From assembly GCF_018070075.1 (NCBI RefSeq), contig NZ_JAGPXE010000004.1, forward strand, positions 186,001-250,000: DNA of 64,000 bases, in the 5' to 3' direction. The notes beneath the pieces are model-generated. The model did no database searches and had not been told where the DNA came from. It saw only the letters and a program-made list of their open reading frames with translations. The position numbers were made by a program, and so were the translations under genes. This DNA is from Saccharopolyspora endophytica (GTDB lineage: Bacteria > Actinomycetota > Actinomycetes > Mycobacteriales > Pseudonocardiaceae). Each line of letters opens with the position of its first letter. The first letter of the stretch is position 1. Below are positions 26,734 through 35,645 of this stretch, piece by piece.

Positions 26734-26751
26734 GGCGCACCGAAGTGCGCC
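26734..26751 (+). promoter_or_regulatory. Hairpin/operator before the SbnA-like gene
   Basis: GGCGCAC-CGAA-GTGCGCC, a 7-bp perfect inverted repeat ending 9 bp before the GGAGG ribosome site of the gene at 26772. The CGAA loop on a strong stem would fold stably in RNA. Alternatively it is a repressor site. It does not resemble a Zur or IdeR box. Confidence 0.45.
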
Positions 26752-26771
26752 CCGAAACCTGGAGGTTCGCA

Positions 26772-27749
26772 GTGATCCACGATTCGGTGATCGGTTGTGT
26801 CGGATCGACCCCGATGGTGCGACTCAGCCGTTGCTTCCCCGAACCCGAAGTGGAAGTGCTCGCCAAGCTGGAGATGCTCAATCCCGGCGGGAGCATGAAG
26901 GACCGCCCCGCGCGGTTCATCGTCGAGCAGGGCTTGGCCGACGGGACGTTGCGCCCCGGCATGCGGCTGGTCGAGAGCACCTCCGGCAACCTCGGCATCG
27001 CCCTGGCCATGGCAGCCGGACTGCACGGGTTGTCGTTCACCGCCGTGGTCGACCCCAAGACGTCTCCGACGAACCTGCGCCTGTTGGAGCTGTTCGGCGC
27101 CGACGTCGAGATGGTGACCGAGCCGGACGAGGCCGGCGGCTACCTGCACTCGCGCGTGCGCCGGGCCGAGGAACTGGTGCGCTCCATCCCGAACGCGGCG
27201 CAGGTCAACCAGTACGCCAACGACCTGAACTGGCGTTCCTACCACGACACCGCCGGTGCCGAGATCCTCGACGCCGTTGACGGTCCCCTCGACTACCTGG
27301 TGGCCGCGGTGTCCACCACCGGGTCCATCCAGGGCATCGCGCGACGCCTGCGCGAGGACCACCCGAACCTCAAGGTCATCGCCGTCGACGCCGTCGGCTC
27401 GGTCATCTTCGGCGCCCCCGCCGGGGCTCGGCAGATCCCCGGCTTCGGGGCCAGCCGGGTCCCGGAGATCTGCGATCCGGCCGAGATCGACGACGTCGTG
27501 CACGTCGCCGACGCCGAGTCCGCCGCCGGGTGCCGACGGCTGCTGGCCACGGAGAAGGTCTTCGCAGGCGGGTCGTCAGGCGCGGTGATCGCCGGCATCG
27601 AACACCTCGTCTCCAGGCTGGAGGGCCCGGCCCGGATCGTGACCGTGCTGCCCGACCGAGGGGAGCGCTACCTCGATCTGGTCTACGACGACGAGTGGGT
27701 CGCCAACCTGCCCGACCCGTGGCAGGAGCACGAGGCGGTGACACCGTGA
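26772..27749 (+). CDS. SbnA/cysteine-synthase-like PLP enzyme (amino-acid beta-replacement)
   Basis: A 325-residue fold-type II PLP enzyme starting at GTG 26772 (GGAGG six bases upstream). PLP Lys in NPGGSMKDRPA, substrate loop VESTSGNLGIALA, STTGS phosphate loop, and Ser site FAGGSSGAVIAG. These match SbnA, which joins O-phospho-L-serine and glutamate to form an N-(amino-carboxyethyl)-glutamate on the way to diaminopropionate siderophores. Its stop overlaps the start of the exporter fusion by 4 bp (GTGA). No SbnB-type dehydrogenase is nearby. Confidence 0.8.
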   Translation: MIHDSVIGCVGSTPMVRLSRCFPEPEVEVLAKLEMLNPGGSMKDRPARFIVEQGLADGTLRPGMRLVESTSGNLGIALAMAAGLHGLSFTAVVDPKTSPTNLRLLELFGADVEMVTEPDEAGGYLHSRVRRAEELVRSIPNAAQVNQYANDLNWRSYHDTAGAEILDAVDGPLDYLVAAVSTTGSIQGIARRLREDHPNLKVIAVDAVGSVIFGAPAGARQIPGFGASRVPEICDPAEIDDVVHVADAESAAGCRRLLATEKVFAGGSSGAVIAGIEHLVSRLEGPARIVTVLPDRGERYLDLVYDDEWVANLPDPWQEHEAVTP

Positions 27750-30169
27750 CCCGCACCGTGCGCACCCGGCACCCGGCCTCGCCGCAGCAAGCGGATGCCA
27801 CCAGCGGTCACGGGCGCAACCTGGCCCTGCTGTGGGCAGGGCAGTTCGTCAACACCGCAGGGCTGATGATGCTGGTGCCGATCATGCCCTTCTACCTGGA
27901 GCAGATCGGCACCAGCGGAGTCGCCGAGACCCAGACCTGGGCCGGGGTGGCCATCGCCGCGCCGGCCCTGGCCCTGACCGTCGTCACCCCGCTGTGGGGG
28001 CGGCTGGGCGACCGCATCGGCCGCAAGTGGATGGTGGTGCGCGCGCTGCTGGGGCTGGCCCTGGCCATGGTCGTCATGGCCTCGGCGGGTTCCCCCGCAC
28101 TGCTCGTGGTCGGCCGCCTGCTGCAGGGCACGCTCGGCGGTGTCGTCGAAGCCGCCGCCGCGTTCGCCGGCTCCACCGGCTCGGACGACAAGCGCGGCTC
28201 AGCGCTGGGCAAGTCCTTCAGCGCCACCGCAGCCGGTGCGCTCGCCGGGCCGATCGCCGGTGGCCTGCTGGTCGGCTCGGGTGGCCTGCCCCAGCTCATG
28301 CTGGGCATCGCCGGGATCGCGACCGCGATCGCGGTGGCCTGCGCGTGGGCGCTGCGCGAACCCGACCGCACCCCTGAACACCGCACCGAGGCGAAACCGG
28401 CGGAGCGGCAACGCCCTTCGGTCCTGCGGGTGCCGGGTGCGGTGCCGCTGGCCGCGGCCGCCGTCGGCGTCTACTTCGGCGTTTACGGCCTGATCCCGGT
28501 CTACGCCGAGCACGTCGAAGGCATCGTCGCCGAGCAGGGCAGCGCGAGCCTGTGGGTCGGCGTCCTGCACTCGGTGATGTGGAGCGCGACCCTGCTCGGC
28601 TCGTTCTGGTGGGGCAAGCGCAACGACCTCACCGGACGGCCGCTGCGCACCTTCGCCCTCGCCGCCGGTGGGTGCGCGGCGGCCATCGCGGTCGTGTCCC
28701 TGCCGCTGGACCCCTACGCGATGATCCCGGTGCGCCTGGCGCAGGGCTTCTGCTTCGCCGCCCTCGCCCAATCGGTGTTCCTGCACTTCAGCAAGCACGC
28801 GCCCGCCGACCACAAGAGCGGGTTCGTCAGCACCGCCAACAGCTACCTGCTCATCGGTCAATCCGCCGGACCGCTGCTGGCTGGCCCGCTGGTCGCGATG
28901 CTCACGACGCCCGGCACCGTGCTCATCATGGCCGGTGCCTGCGGACTCGGGTGCCTGCTGGCCATCAAGCCGTACCTGGACGAGAAGCGCGCCCACGACG
29001 AGGTTCCGGACGAGACCCGTCCGACCCCGGCCGTCACCTCACCACGCGGAGGCGTCGCGGCGGTTCCGTTCCGCGGCTGGCTCACCGGCTCGCACCACCA
29101 CGCCTCCCGGTGCGCGACACCGTGGGACCGCGGGGAATCCCCGGCCTCCTGGCAGCGCAGCGGCGTGATCACGCAGGACCGGCAACCCGCCTTCTACGCC
29201 TACGAGCAAACCGGACCGCACGGCACCGTCCGCGGTGTCCTGGCCTCCGTGCACCTGGACAGCGGGTTGCGGACGCACGAGGAGATCGTGCCCGAGCGCG
29301 CCACCGCGCTCGCCGGACTCATGGAGCACGGCCGGATGGGGCTCGGCCCGGCCCTGCTCGGCTTCTCCGGTGACGGCCGCACCACCCGGCACCTCGGAGA
29401 CCTCGCGCGGCGGTGCCCGATCACCGAGGTCCAGGCCCACGACGGCCAGATCCACCGGCTCTGGCGCATCATCGACCACCCGAGGCAGGACGAGATCATC
29501 GCCGAACTGGACGAGCGCACGGCCTTCATCGCCGACGGTCACCACCGCTACGCCGCCGCGCGGCAGCACCGGCGCTCGGCCTACGCCGCCGGTCGCGGGC
29601 CCGGCCCGTGGGACTACTTCCCCGGCCTGCTGGTGGACGTCACCGCCACCCCGCTGCGGCTCGCGCCCCTCCACCGCGTCCTGCCCCACCTCGACCCGCA
29701 GCAGGCGCTGCGCGGAGCCTCGGCGCACTTCCGGATGCACCCGCTGCGCGGACCGCTCACGCACTGGCTCACCGTGCTGAAGCGCCACGCCGGAGGTCCG
29801 CCTGCCTTCGTCCTCGCCACCCCGCGCGGCGGCTTCCTGCTCACCGAACCACGACCCGCATTCCTCGAGACCGCGCTCAGCGACTCCCGACCACCGCTGC
29901 GGTCGCTGCACGTGGCAGTCCTCGACTCGGCCGTGATCCGCCACCTGTGGCGGGTCCCGGACGAGCCCCGGCACGTGGCGTGCGAACCGAGCGCCGCCTC
30001 CGCGATCCGCGAGGCCCGACGCACCGGAGGAGTGGCGGTCCTGACCAACCCGCCGACCCAGCACGACCTCGAAACCGCTGCCGCCTCGGGCGTCCGCCTC
30101 CCCCGCGGATCAACCTCGTTCGGGCCCAAACCCCACCCAGGCCTGGTGTTCCGGTCCCTCGACGAGTGA
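27746..30169 (+). CDS. MFS exporter fused to a DUF1015 (possible serine kinase) domain
   Basis: An 807-residue fusion. Residues ~20-430 are a 12-helix MFS transporter of the multidrug/siderophore exporter type (WGRLGDRIGRKWMV, LLQGTLGGVVEAAAAF). After a Pro/Thr-rich linker, residues ~455-807 are a DUF1015-type domain with FIADGHHRYAAARQH and DYFPGLLVDV. From memory, some DUF1015 proteins act as free-serine kinases; that would supply the O-phosphoserine needed by the overlapping SbnA-like gene. I cannot confirm this here. The two domains are in one uninterrupted frame. Confidence 0.75.
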   Translation: MTRTVRTRHPASPQQADATSGHGRNLALLWAGQFVNTAGLMMLVPIMPFYLEQIGTSGVAETQTWAGVAIAAPALALTVVTPLWGRLGDRIGRKWMVVRALLGLALAMVVMASAGSPALLVVGRLLQGTLGGVVEAAAAFAGSTGSDDKRGSALGKSFSATAAGALAGPIAGGLLVGSGGLPQLMLGIAGIATAIAVACAWALREPDRTPEHRTEAKPAERQRPSVLRVPGAVPLAAAAVGVYFGVYGLIPVYAEHVEGIVAEQGSASLWVGVLHSVMWSATLLGSFWWGKRNDLTGRPLRTFALAAGGCAAAIAVVSLPLDPYAMIPVRLAQGFCFAALAQSVFLHFSKHAPADHKSGFVSTANSYLLIGQSAGPLLAGPLVAMLTTPGTVLIMAGACGLGCLLAIKPYLDEKRAHDEVPDETRPTPAVTSPRGGVAAVPFRGWLTGSHHHASRCATPWDRGESPASWQRSGVITQDRQPAFYAYEQTGPHGTVRGVLASVHLDSGLRTHEEIVPERATALAGLMEHGRMGLGPALLGFSGDGRTTRHLGDLARRCPITEVQAHDGQIHRLWRIIDHPRQDEIIAELDERTAFIADGHHRYAAARQHRRSAYAAGRGPGPWDYFPGLLVDVTATPLRLAPLHRVLPHLDPQQALRGASAHFRMHPLRGPLTHWLTVLKRHAGGPPAFVLATPRGGFLLTEPRPAFLETALSDSRPPLRSLHVAVLDSAVIRHLWRVPDEPRHVACEPSAASAIREARRTGGVAVLTNPPTQHDLETAAASGVRLPRGSTSFGPKPHPGLVFRSLDE

Positions 30170-30181
30170 GTCGGTCCCCGC

Positions 30182-30922
30182 TCACCCCGAGGGCCGGACC
30201 GCGAGGAGTTCCACGGCGGGGCTGTTGAACCTCCGCCGACGCACGCGGAGTCCGACCTGCTCGAACCCCGCCCGCAGGGCTTCGTCGCGCAGCACCTCGG
30301 GCTCCACGCCGAGGACGTGCCGGTGGACGCTGATCACCAGCCGTCCGCCGGGTCGCAGCACGCGGAACGCCTCGGAGAACCCCCGCGAGCGCTCCCACAG
30401 CATCACGTTGTTCACCGAGATCACCGCATCGGCGAAGTCGTCGGCGCACCCGGTCCGCTCGGCCGCACCCTCGCGCACCTCCACCAGTCCCCGCGCGATC
30501 TCCTCCGCGCACCTCGACGCGGCCATCTCCCGCATCGCGACCGAGGGATCCACACCCAGCACGTGACCTCCCGGCGCCACTGCCGCAGCGGCCAACCGCA
30601 GGCCCACCCCCGGCCCGTGCCCCACCACGACCACCGCGCCACCGGGGCTCAGCCCTGCCCGCTCCACGGCTCGTCGCTCCTGCTCGGAGTTCCCCTTCAC
30701 CATGAGCGCGCCGCCGAGTCGGCCGACCAACCCGCGCGGATGGCCGAAACCGCGATCGAACACCCACGTCATCAGTCCCGCCATACCGAGAAGCACACCA
30801 CTGGCGAGCCCCGGACGCATCGGGGACGAACCCCGGACCGACCGCGAACCGGTCGTCGGCGTCGAGGCGGTCATCCTCCTGACCTGCACGAACGGAGAAA
30901 CAACCGCAGTCGCCCGATTCAC
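30182..30922 (-). CDS. Class I SAM-dependent methyltransferase
   Basis: A 246-residue protein. The SAM site reads VVVVGHGPGVGLRLA (motif I), GVDPSVAMREMA (acidic loop), FADAVISVNNVMLW and LRPGGRLVISVH. GTG 30922 is supported by GGAGG eight bases upstream, inside the end of the TPR gene, so translation is coupled to it. Inner ATG 30874 is directly abutted by AGGAGG and is less likely. The substrate is unknown. Confidence 0.8.
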   Translation of the reverse strand: MNRATAVVSPFVQVRRMTASTPTTGSRSVRGSSPMRPGLASGVLLGMAGLMTWVFDRGFGHPRGLVGRLGGALMVKGNSEQERRAVERAGLSPGGAVVVVGHGPGVGLRLAAAAVAPGGHVLGVDPSVAMREMAASRCAEEIARGLVEVREGAAERTGCADDFADAVISVNNVMLWERSRGFSEAFRVLRPGGRLVISVHRHVLGVEPEVLRDEALRAGFEQVGLRVRRRRFNSPAVELLAVRPSG

Positions 30923-30925
30923 CGG

Positions 30926-31993
30926 CTACGCCTCCGCGAACCACCGGCGGTCGAGGAGCGCAGCGTGGTGCCCGGTCCCGTTGCGGACGTCGTAGGCGCG
31001 GGCCCGCTCGTAGGCCTCGGCACGCCGCCGCTCGCCGCGGGTCCGGTCCCCGCGCAGCAGGTGGAACCGCGCCACCGCGGCGACGTCCTCGACCGCGTCC
31101 AGGGAGGTGGTGTCGATGTTCTCCTCGGCCGCGGCGACGATCTCCCGCGCGGTCGGTGAGCCGCCGAGGTCCGCGGGCGCGCCGTCCGCCGCGCGCACCA
31201 TCGCCCACAACGCGCACCGCTCGGCGACCGCGTCGAGCTCCTGCCAGTTGATGGCCGCCGTCAACGCCTGCCACGCCTCGTCGTGCTTGCCGCACACCGC
31301 GAGGTATCCCGCGCGGTCGACCCTGATGCTCATGACGCGGTGCGGTGGACCCACCATCCCGGGGACGCGCAGATCGAGCTCGCGCAACGCTTCTCCGGCG
31401 TCGAACGTTCCGATGATGGCGCTGAGCAGCCCGATGGTCATCGTCTTCTCCGGCGCCCACCAGTGCGAGCCGTCGGCGAGCCACCGGTCGGTCCAGTCCT
31501 CGGCGGCGTCCCGCTCACCCGTGTGCGCGTGCCAGTACGCGCGCGCCACGGCGAGTTCGGCCGCGCCGTGGCCGGTTCGCAGGGTCTCCTGCTCGAGCTG
31601 GTTCAGGAACCCTTCGACGGTCGTTCGCGGCACCGCCGGATCGTCGAGCAGCACGGACAGCGGTTGGAACACCATCGAGGACATCGACTCGGTCGCGCTC
31701 TCGGGAATCTCGTGCCTGCGCTGCTTCAGCAGCTCCATGGTGGGCACGAACAGCCGGAAGCCCTCGGCGTGCTCACCGCGCTGGAACACCGAGAACAGCT
31801 GGAACATCCGCGCCAGCACCATGTGCAGGGCGGAGTCGAGCTTCGCCGCATCGGTGTACAGCGCGTCGAGGATCTTCTCCTGCTCGATCCCCGGCTCCAT
31901 CGCCACCGCCGCGACGTAGTTGTCGTTCACCCTCTCCAGCTCGGCGATCTCGTCCTCGCTGAACCGCGCGATGTACTCGTCGAAGGCGTTCAT
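30926..31993 (-). CDS. TPR-like helical repeat protein, partner of the Hsp90-like protein
   Basis: A 355-residue all-helical protein with no signal peptide. Paired amphipathic helices with Ala/Leu/Tyr spacing (RAYWHAHTGERDAAEDWTDR, ECGKHDEAW-like AVCGKHDEAWQALTAAI) suggest tetratricopeptide-like repeats. It overlaps the Hsp90-like gene by 4 bp and precedes the methyltransferase by 3 bp. Tight coupling to an Hsp90 parallels TPR co-chaperones of eukaryotic Hsp90, but here this is inference. Confidence 0.65.
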   Translation of the reverse strand: MNAFDEYIARFSEDEIAELERVNDNYVAAVAMEPGIEQEKILDALYTDAAKLDSALHMVLARMFQLFSVFQRGEHAEGFRLFVPTMELLKQRRHEIPESATESMSSMVFQPLSVLLDDPAVPRTTVEGFLNQLEQETLRTGHGAAELAVARAYWHAHTGERDAAEDWTDRWLADGSHWWAPEKTMTIGLLSAIIGTFDAGEALRELDLRVPGMVGPPHRVMSIRVDRAGYLAVCGKHDEAWQALTAAINWQELDAVAERCALWAMVRAADGAPADLGGSPTAREIVAAAEENIDTTSLDAVEDVAAVARFHLLRGDRTRGERRRAEAYERARAYDVRNGTGHHAALLDRRWFAEA

Positions 31994-33831
31994 GACCTGC
32001 CCTTCGATGTGCCGGTACCGGTGGCCGCGGTGATGAGCGCGCTGAGGCTGTCCCCCAGCAGCAGGTGATCGTCATCGGTCAGCGTCTGACCGGCGTGCAG
32101 GCGTCCCAGCACGTGCAGCGCCCGCACCGCCTGCGCGGCGACGTCGTCCGGCAGCGCACCGTCGAGGGCCCGGACCGCGGGCGAGGCCACGTTGAGCACG
32201 AGGCGCGGGCCCGCGGGCTCCCAGGGCGCCGCGATCCCGCCGAGAACCGATCCCCAGCCGCTGGTCCCCGACGCCTCCGGGTGCCATTCGTCGTCCGCGC
32301 CGAGTTCGAGGGCGGCCACGGACTCCACGCCGAGATCGACGACCTGCGCCCGGTGACCGGGCAGCACACCGGCCACGAGCCCCTCGATCGACGCGGCCAA
32401 CCGCCGGTCGCTGGCGGGCGCGGCGGCATCGACGAACGTCTCCAGGTCGAGGTGCCGCACCACCACGTCCACATCGGACTCATCGAGCCTGGCCAGCAAC
32501 TGCGGTTCGTGGACGTGGGAGGCGTCGATCAGGACCAGGTCGTGGTGCCGGGCGAGCGGGGCGAGCGCCCGGAACTGCCCGGGCGACAGCACCGGGTGCA
32601 CCACGCGCGCCGGCGGCTCCGCGTCCGTGCCCGCGACCAGTTGCCGCAATGTCCGCTCACCCCGGGACGTGCCGAAGCGCAGGTGGTCGTACATGAACGC
32701 GAACATCGACGGGTCGGTGAGCGCCATCGCCCGCAACCCCACGGCGTGCGCCCCGACGAAGAGCCGGAAGGTGTCCGGGTGCGAGCGGGCCAATTCCTCG
32801 ACGTGCCGCTGGATCTGCTCCCCGACGGCCGCGGCGGCCTCGCGGGTCAGGTTGGTCTCCTGCAGCGACTCCCGCGACGCGGTCAGCGGCAGCGTCCCGG
32901 CGTCGACGATCAGGCGGGCGAAGTACGCCCAGTCCGGCGCGAGCTGGGTGTTGTCGTTCGCCACGAGCATCCCGCGGCTGTGGACGACGTCCCCGCCGCG
33001 GCGCGCCGAGGAGGTTTCCTCCGGGGTCACGAACGCGACGCCCCGCACGCCCAGCAGCGGCACGTCGATCCGCACCGTGGTGAGCGGGTCGAAGCCGAAG
33101 GTCTCGGCGCACAGCCGCGCCCGGGTCTCCGCGTCGAGGGCTTCCGGCGGGGTCGCGGTGCTCACGCGTAGCGGGACACCCGCGGTGTCGACGTCGATCG
33201 GTGTGTCGAGGTACCGGGCGAACTCCCGCGCCACCCGCGTCAGACGCCGCGGGTTCGCCCACGCCCGTTCCTCGGGCCGCGGCCGGACGACGACCCGCGA
33301 ACCCGGGCGGCTCAACGGTTCCGGCGCCGCGGTGATCTCGTAGGTGCCGTCGCTGGCTCCGACCCAGCGCACCGTCGGGGCGTCCTCGGTGCGCGCGCTG
33401 CGCGAGACCACCTCGACGGTATCGGCGATCAGGAAGCACGAGAGCAGCCCGATGCCGAACCGGCCGAGGAAGTCCTCCTGAACCCGTTCCAGGTCGGCGC
33501 GCTTGGACGACGCACCGATCGTCGCCAGCAGCGCCCGCATCTCGCCCGCGTCGAGCCCGATCCCGTTGTCCTCGACCACGATAGCCTCGTCCTCGACGGC
33601 CACCCGGATCAGGCCGCGGGGAGCGGAATCCGCCGCCGCGCCGTCCCCGGCACGCGCCACGATCGCGTCGCGCGCGTTCTGCAACAGCTCCCGCAGGAAC
33701 ACGCGCGAACTGGAATACAGGTGCTGCGACAGGATTTCCACCACACCGCGCAGATCGACCTGGAAAAGCTCGGTCCTAGCGCCCGCACCGGGCCCCACCT
33801 GATTCACAGCGCAAGCGTAGATGTCCCCCAC
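31990..33831 (-). CDS. Hsp90/HtpG-like GHKL ATPase
   Basis: A 613-residue protein. The N-terminal GHKL domain has LRELLQNARDAIV (N box Glu/Asn), VVEDNGIGLDAGEM and FGIGLLSCFLIADTVEV, and the Hsp90 middle domain supplies SRGMLVANDN and TASRESLQE. The Hsp90 C-terminal dimerisation domain is weakly conserved. Homology starts about 24 residues in (FQVDLRGVVEILSQHLYS); GTG 33807 is an alternative start. It belongs to the actinobacterial short Hsp90-family group, not canonical HtpG. Confidence 0.82.
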   Translation of the reverse strand: MGDIYACAVNQVGPGAGARTELFQVDLRGVVEILSQHLYSSSRVFLRELLQNARDAIVARAGDGAAADSAPRGLIRVAVEDEAIVVEDNGIGLDAGEMRALLATIGASSKRADLERVQEDFLGRFGIGLLSCFLIADTVEVVSRSARTEDAPTVRWVGASDGTYEITAAPEPLSRPGSRVVVRPRPEERAWANPRRLTRVAREFARYLDTPIDVDTAGVPLRVSTATPPEALDAETRARLCAETFGFDPLTTVRIDVPLLGVRGVAFVTPEETSSARRGGDVVHSRGMLVANDNTQLAPDWAYFARLIVDAGTLPLTASRESLQETNLTREAAAAVGEQIQRHVEELARSHPDTFRLFVGAHAVGLRAMALTDPSMFAFMYDHLRFGTSRGERTLRQLVAGTDAEPPARVVHPVLSPGQFRALAPLARHHDLVLIDASHVHEPQLLARLDESDVDVVVRHLDLETFVDAAAPASDRRLAASIEGLVAGVLPGHRAQVVDLGVESVAALELGADDEWHPEASGTSGWGSVLGGIAAPWEPAGPRLVLNVASPAVRALDGALPDDVAAQAVRALHVLGRLHAGQTLTDDDHLLLGDSLSALITAATGTGTSKGRS

Positions 33832-34004
33832 CGCGCCTGGGTGCGGTTCACAACAATCGCGGGATGCGGGGCGACTACGAGCAGAGGACCAACGCCGTGG
33901 TCACCGAGACCCAACAACAGCGAAGGCGCGACGTGGCACCTTCCAGGAAGGCTCGACGGCCGCAGGGCTTTTCGCCATCACGCGTGCGGCCGTGGTGGGC
34001 GTGG

Positions 34005-34181
34005 TCAATCGACGTCGGCGAGGAACACGCGTCCTCCGCCGTAGGCGGCGAGCTGGTGGTGGGCACGGGCGAGCGCATCGTGCTCGGTGCCGACGATTCG
34101 TGCGGTGTGCTGGCCTTCGGCATCGGTGATCTGCCAGCCATCATCGGACAACGTCCGCGTGACGTGGCGGGAGTGCCGCAT
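34005..34181 (-). CDS. 58-residue DUF2188-like protein
   Basis: The product runs MRHSRHVTRTLSDDGWQITD and ends YGGGRVFLADVD. The pattern of GW-x-V/I-x-D, then a helix with AHHQL, then an aromatic and RV, resembles DUF2188-type small proteins. Its ATG overlaps the STAS gene stop (TGATG), so the two are co-translated. Role unknown. Confidence 0.6.
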   Translation of the reverse strand: MRHSRHVTRTLSDDGWQITDAEGQHTARIVGTEHDALARAHHQLAAYGGGRVFLADVD

Positions 34182-34534
34182 CAGGCCATCACCATCGCGG
34201 CGCCGTGCCGAGTCGCCGGGTTCACCTCGGTGCGGCGGTTGCAGGCCGGGACAACGCTCACCGCCGCCGTGCGCAGCACGCGGTGCACGCGGGGCGCCGT
34301 GTTGATGAGGTGCAACGAGATGTGCCGATGAGCCGCGTAGGTGTGCGCGGCGACGAGGAGGTCGAGCCCTGCGGCATCGAGGGTGGTGGCCTGCGCCAGG
34401 TCCACGAGCGTCTCCGGTGGGGCGGTCAGCAGATGCGGCCAGAGCCGCTCGGCCAGCCGGGTGACTTCCACATCGACGAGGTCACCGTCCACCGCGAGAA
34501 CGGTGGGCAGGGTCGGGCTTTCGCTGGCCCGCAT
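34181..34534 (-). CDS. STAS-domain protein (anti-sigma-factor antagonist type)
   Basis: A 117-residue single STAS domain: VLAVDGDLVDVEVTRLAERL, LVDLAQATTLDAAGLDLLV, HISLHLINTAPRVHRVL. The phosphorylatable residue position reads LDAAGLD, with Ala where classic antagonists have Ser/Thr, so regulation by an anti-sigma kinase is doubtful. Start ATG 34534 with GGAG four bases upstream. Confidence 0.75.
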   Translation of the reverse strand: MRASESPTLPTVLAVDGDLVDVEVTRLAERLWPHLLTAPPETLVDLAQATTLDAAGLDLLVAAHTYAAHRHISLHLINTAPRVHRVLRTAAVSVVPACNRRTEVNPATRHGAAMVMA

Positions 34535-34811
34535 CGGGCTCCAATCACGTGGGAGGATCCGGCGGCCTGGCGCGACGCGGAGCGTCGCGGCTTCAGACCG
34601 CAGGTGGGGGAACAAGATTCCGGGAACCCGGGGCCCGCGGAAGCGGACTCGGCTCAAACCGGGGGAACGGTGTTGCAGCAGCGGCGGCCGGTTGCGCGCC
34701 CGGTGGTGGGCAGCGTCGTCGCGGCGACCAGCGCGCTGCTGGGCAGGTCGGTTCGGCAGGCCTCAACCGCACCCCGAGAGCGGGTGCGGGAGTTGTGCCG
34801 ACGAACCGCAG
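34535..34811. other. Intergenic region
   Basis: About 280 bp between the cold-shock gene terminator and the STAS start. High-GC readings in several frames but no recognisable gene or RNA. It should hold the STAS promoter. Confidence 0.3.
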
Positions 34812-34844
34812 TTCCCGGCCCGCACACGAGGTGCGGGCCGGGAA
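34812..34844 (-). terminator. Terminator hairpin of the cold-shock gene
   Basis: TTCCCGGCCCGCA (34812-34824), 7-base loop, TGCGGGCCGGGAA (34832-34844). A perfect 13-bp stem 18 bp past the csp stop codon. No T-run. Confidence 0.75.
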
Positions 34845-34862
34845 GGAGAGCTCAGCGGAGTC

Positions 34863-35066
34863 TCAGGCCACGCGGACGACGTCGGCCTGCGGGCCCTTGG
34901 GGCCCTGGCTGACGTCGTAGGTCACCTGCTGGTTCTCTTCGAGGGTGCGGAACCCGGCCGCGTCAATGGCCGAGTAGTGCACGAACACGTCCGGCCCGCC
35001 CTCGTCCGGGGCGATGAAGCCGAAGCCCTTCTCCGAGTTGAACCACTTCACGGTTCCGTTGGTCAT
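34863..35066 (-). CDS. Cold-shock protein (CspA family)
   Basis: A 67-residue single CSD protein: [15 protein letters not shown] (RNP1), DVFVHYSAI (RNP2), then [13 protein letters not shown]. It binds single-stranded RNA/DNA and acts as an RNA chaperone. ATG 35066 has GGAG upstream. Confidence 0.96.
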   Translation of the reverse strand: MTNGTVKWFNSEKGFGFIAPDEGGPDVFVHYSAIDAAGFRTLEENQQVTYDVSQGPKGPQADVVRVA

Positions 35067-35397
35067 GACAGTCTCCTTCGGGAGCTGGGGTATGACGGGC
35101 ATCCGCACCGCGCGGAGGCCCGGGCCGGGGGATCTCAGACGGCGGCTCACTCCAGCTACGACCAAAGAAAGAAGCTCGCCCGCATCAACATCCTGCGAGC
35201 ATGCGCAAAACACGAACCCAGAAGTACAACGACCACCACTCACCCTACACGCGCACCCGCGTGCCGTCACCCTCTGCGCGCTGCTGCTCCGGCTCAGCTC
35301 AACTGGAGATCGTTTCTCGCAGCGCCCGCCGGACCAGTGCCATCAACGGATGACCATCCGGGAAGATCACCTTCTCCGGAACGGCTCCCACAACAGC
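35067..35397. other. Long leader region upstream of the cold-shock gene
   Basis: 330 bp without a gene between csp and the tRNA terminator. A long 5' UTR typical of csp genes may occupy part of it; I see no strong structure other than short G/C repeats. Confidence 0.35.
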
Positions 35398-35436
35398 GAG
35401 AGCCCCAATCGATGGATTCCATCAATTGGGGCTCTC
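35398..35436 (-). terminator. Terminator of the tRNA array
   Basis: A near-perfect 18-bp stem (one C-A mismatch) with a 3-base loop: left arm starts GAGAGCCCCAAT, right arm ends ATTGGGGCTCTC. It starts 18 bp downstream of tRNA-Val(GAC). Confidence 0.8.
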
Positions 35437-35454
35437 GCCTGGGAATTGCAATGG

Positions 35455-35526
35455 TGCGCGATACTGGGATTGAACCAGTGACCTCTACCGTGTCAAGGTA
35501 GCGCTCTCCCACTGAGCTAATCGCGC
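35455..35526 (-). tRNA. tRNA-Val (GAC anticodon)
   Basis: 72-nt cloverleaf. Acceptor GCGCGAT/ATCGCGC, anticodon stem CTACC/GGTAG, loop TTGACAC giving anticodon GAC, T-arm with GGTTCAATCC. CCA is not encoded. Its 3' half is close to that of tRNA-Val(CAC) at 37681 but it carries no integrated element. Confidence 0.95.
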
Positions 35527-35527
35527 G

Positions 35528-35599
35528 AGGCGGAGGCGGGAATCGAACCCGCGTACAGGGCTTTGCAGGCCCTTGCCTAAGCCACTCGGCCACTCCGCC
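35528..35599 (-). tRNA. tRNA-Cys (GCA anticodon)
   Basis: Acceptor GGCGGAG/CTCCGCC, anticodon loop CTGCAAA (GCA), T-loop GGTTCGATTCC. One base separates it from tRNA-Val(GAC). Confidence 0.95.
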
Positions 35600-35645
35600 G
35601 GACTCCGCATCCACACCGAAGCCGGCTGGAACGCCAGAGAACCAG

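Noticed and set aside
26529-26771. Zur or IdeR box before the SbnA-like gene
   Set aside because: No match to TGAAAATGATTTTCA-like or TTAGGTTAGGCTAACC-like patterns by eye; only a GC-rich hairpin is present.
33864-34331. Plus-strand 155-codon frame opposite the STAS genes
   Set aside because: It is antisense to the STAS and DUF2188-like genes, which have recognisable domains and coupled starts.
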